Shown in pieces: positions 6,852-8,599 of a stretch of 8,599 nt of DNA. This stretch comes from Pseudomonas sp. (lineage in GTDB: Bacteria > Pseudomonadota > Gammaproteobacteria > Pseudomonadales > Pseudomonadaceae): NCBI GenBank assembly GCA_003525045.1, contig DQGF01000183.1, positions 1 through 8,599 of the forward strand. The letters are read 5' to 3'. Each line of letters opens with the position of its first letter. Position 1 is the first letter of the stretch. A program made the translations under genes and the position numbers. The notes under the pieces are model-generated. The model was not told where the DNA came from and searched no databases. It saw nothing but the letters and a program-made list of their open reading frames with translations.

Positions 6852-8330
6852 ATGATGCGATCCAAGGTCCCTGCGCGCCTTTCGAGCCTGCTGCTGTTGA
6901 GCCTGCTCATCAGTGGTACGGCACACGCCTCGGCCCAGGCATGCTTTGAAGCCAGCCATCAGGATTTCACTGAAGTCCTCGCCTGCTACAAAAAAGCCGA
7001 AGCCGCCAAGCCATTGGTCTACACCGCGACAGGCACGCAAGCTTTTCCCGGTGTGGAAAAGCGCAGCTTTGATCTGGTATCCGGGCAATGGTCGCCAGAA
7101 GGCCTAGTCAGTCCCGAAGGCTGGCAGCACGACGTCGATATTTACATCCCGGACAATGCGCTACGTGGCCGGGCCTTGCTGGTGGCCAATAACGGCACCC
7201 GGATCGCAGGTGAGGGCAAGGAGCCGAGCGGTCCCACTGATTTCACGCAAGCCATGGCCCTCGAAGTAGCCCGCCAAACCCGCACCATCGTGATCTCTGT
7301 CAGCAATATCCCCAATCAGCACCTGATCTATGCCGACGATGGCCTTCCACGCACGGAGGACGCCAGCGTCGCCCACAGCTGGAAGCTGTTTCTCGACGAT
7401 CCACTCCGGCGTCCGTTCATGTCGGTGCGCCTGCCAATGGTGGTGTCGCTGGTCAAGGCCATGGACCTGGCACAGCAAGAACTGCAGCCTTGGCAGATTA
7501 ACCAATTCATCGCCAGCGGTGCCTCAAAACGCGGCTGGACCGCCTGGCTGGCAGCCATCGCCGATGAGCGGGTCCATGCGATCGTGCCCTTCGCCATCGA
7601 CATCCTGGGCATGGACAAGGTCCTCGAACACACCAGGCAAGCCTATGGTGGGAACTGGCCTCTGGCATTTTTTGACTATCACCATGAAGGCATCACCCGG
7701 CAGATCAAGACCGAGAAGTTTGCCCGGCTGCTGAAAATCGAAGACCCGCTGAGCTACCTGAACTCGGCATACGCACCCCGTCTGTCGATTCCAAAATACA
7801 TCGTCAATGCCAGCAGCGACGACTTTTTCCTGCCGGACAATTCGGAGTTCTTCTTCGACCCGCTACCCGGTCCGAAAGCCTTGCGAGTGACGCCCAACGC
7901 CAGCCACTATGGCATCAAGCAATTCGTCGAAAACTCACTGATTCCAGTGATCAACCGCTGGCAGCAGGACCGTGCCTTGCCGGTCATTACAACTCGCTCG
8001 CATCTGCAGGGATCCCGGGAAACACTGGGCCTGGCATTTTCCGAGGCCCCGGTCCGGGTAACACAGTGGACGGCAATCAACCCGCTGGCCCGGGACTTTC
8101 GTTACCCCTGTGGCGTTCGCTACGAATCCAGCGACATCACCCCTTCAGCCCCGCTCAACGCTCAGGTGCTGATCGATACACCGGATAACGGCTGGAAGGC
8201 CACCTTTATCGAGGCCACCTTTGCCGACGGCTTCGTTGCCACGACACCGGTGCAGGTAACCCCCAACGTCTATCCGAATGCGGCACCTCCGGTCATCGAA
8301 CCTGGCTGCAAGACGATCAGCGATGATTAG
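6852..8330 (+). CDS. Exported PhoPQ-activated pathogenicity-related (PqaA-like) alpha/beta hydrolase
   Basis: Secreted or periplasmic alpha/beta hydrolase of the PhoPQ_related family, whose founding member is Salmonella PqaA; the substrate is unknown for the family. From ATG 6852 the product has 492 residues. A Sec signal peptide covers about 1-28 (MMRSKVPAR, a Leu-rich core, then AHA or ASA for cleavage). The core shows WQHDVDIYIPD (91-101), the nucleophile elbow SGASKRGW with S225, VPFAID, PKYIVNASSDDFFLPDNSEFFFD (314-336) with the acid at D323 or D324, and NASHYG with H352. About 120 further residues form a C-terminal domain. Cysteines 31, 45, 420 and 486 could form disulphides after export. 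AAGGAAG at 6840-6846 supports ATG 6852. An in-frame TTG at 6798 with a strong Shine-Dalgarno is an alternative. The stop codon overlaps that of the convergent gene. Confidence 0.88.
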   Translation: MMRSKVPARLSSLLLLSLLISGTAHASAQACFEASHQDFTEVLACYKKAEAAKPLVYTATGTQAFPGVEKRSFDLVSGQWSPEGLVSPEGWQHDVDIYIPDNALRGRALLVANNGTRIAGEGKEPSGPTDFTQAMALEVARQTRTIVISVSNIPNQHLIYADDGLPRTEDASVAHSWKLFLDDPLRRPFMSVRLPMVVSLVKAMDLAQQELQPWQINQFIASGASKRGWTAWLAAIADERVHAIVPFAIDILGMDKVLEHTRQAYGGNWPLAFFDYHHEGITRQIKTEKFARLLKIEDPLSYLNSAYAPRLSIPKYIVNASSDDFFLPDNSEFFFDPLPGPKALRVTPNASHYGIKQFVENSLIPVINRWQQDRALPVITTRSHLQGSRETLGLAFSEAPVRVTQWTAINPLARDFRYPCGVRYESSDITPSAPLNAQVLIDTPDNGWKATFIEATFADGFVATTPVQVTPNVYPNAAPPVIEPGCKTISDD

Positions 8331-8599
8331 ATCCACCCACCCCACTGCAACAAAAAGATCCCGATGTTGGTGGTGACCGCCGCCATCAAGGTGGTGATCA
8401 CGATGATCGCTGCCGCCAGTTCATGATTGCCATTGGCCTGACGGGCCATGACAAAACTGGCCGCGGCGGTCGGACTGCCGAAGTACAGAAACAGAATCCC
8501 CAGTTCCGCCCCGCGAAACCCCCAGAGCCAGGCACCAAGCGTCGCCAGGATCGGCAGGCTGATCATCTTCACCAGGCTTGAACTCAGCGCCATCGAGCG
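8327..8599 (-). CDS. AEC-family (auxin efflux carrier-like) transporter, C-terminal part
   Basis: The last 91 codons or so of an inner-membrane transporter whose 5' part lies beyond the window; the frame is open to position 8599. The visible part has three hydrophobic segments, around LVKMISLPILATLGAWLWGF, LGILFLYFGSPTAAASFVMA and LAAAIIVITTLMAAVTTNIGIF. The PTAAASFVMARQxxGNxELAA motif is typical of the C-terminal half of AEC proteins, which are proposed exporters or exchangers of organic acids and similar anions. An internal ATG at the complement of 8591-8593 is not the start, since homologues are about 300 residues long. The gene converges on the PqaA-like gene, with a 4-nt overlap of coding ends and no space for a separate terminator. 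Confidence 0.85.
   Translation of the reverse strand, partial: RSMALSSSLVKMISLPILATLGAWLWGFRGAELGILFLYFGSPTAAASFVMARQANGNHELAAAIIVITTLMAAVTTNIGIFLLQWGGWI

Overview
The window looks like a conserved chromosomal segment of a Pseudomonas, most likely from the P. fluorescens group. This rests on three things: mreB divergent from gatC-gatA-gatB, a GC-rich sequence with strong third-position G/C bias, and a palindromic repeat (REPIN) of the GTGGGAGCGGGCTTGC type common in that group. The species call is inference from gene content and repeat type; no database search was possible.

Layout. On the minus strand, mreB (143-1180) is complete. The gap behind it (1-142) holds a perfect 12-bp hairpin and, at the very edge, a strong Shine-Dalgarno that probably belongs to mreC outside the window. 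A 210-bp divergent region (1181-1390) carries a plausible mreB promoter and a small hairpin just ahead of gatC. The plus strand then reads gatC (1391-1678), gatA (1695-3146) and gatB (3157-4602), tightly spaced as one operon. These encode the GatCAB amidotransferase, which in Pseudomonas makes Asn-tRNA(Asn) by transamidation. After gatB come a 7-bp hairpin and a 90-bp REPIN with perfect 24-bp arms.

A second plus-strand cluster follows: a 124-residue RlpA-like lipoprotein (4752-5126), a Na+/Ca2+-antiporter-like membrane protein (5123-6238) and a carboxymuconolactone-decarboxylase-family protein (6235-6615). Both junctions are 4-nt stop/start overlaps, so the three are probably translationally coupled, although no shared pathway is evident. 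A 236-bp intergenic stretch with an AT-rich patch leads to an exported alpha/beta hydrolase of the PhoPQ-activated pathogenicity-related (PqaA-like) family (6852-8330). It is convergent, with overlapping stop codons, to the 3' end of an AEC-family transporter gene on the minus strand (8327 to beyond 8599).

Most of the window is ordinary core genome. I found no sign of a new defence, mobile or CRISPR system. The points that merit a second look are the Glu-to-Gln change in the first ion-binding repeat of the antiporter, the SPOR-less RlpA-like protein, the REPIN and hairpin arrangement after gatB, the two credible starts of the PqaA-like gene, and hairpins next to mreB and gatC.
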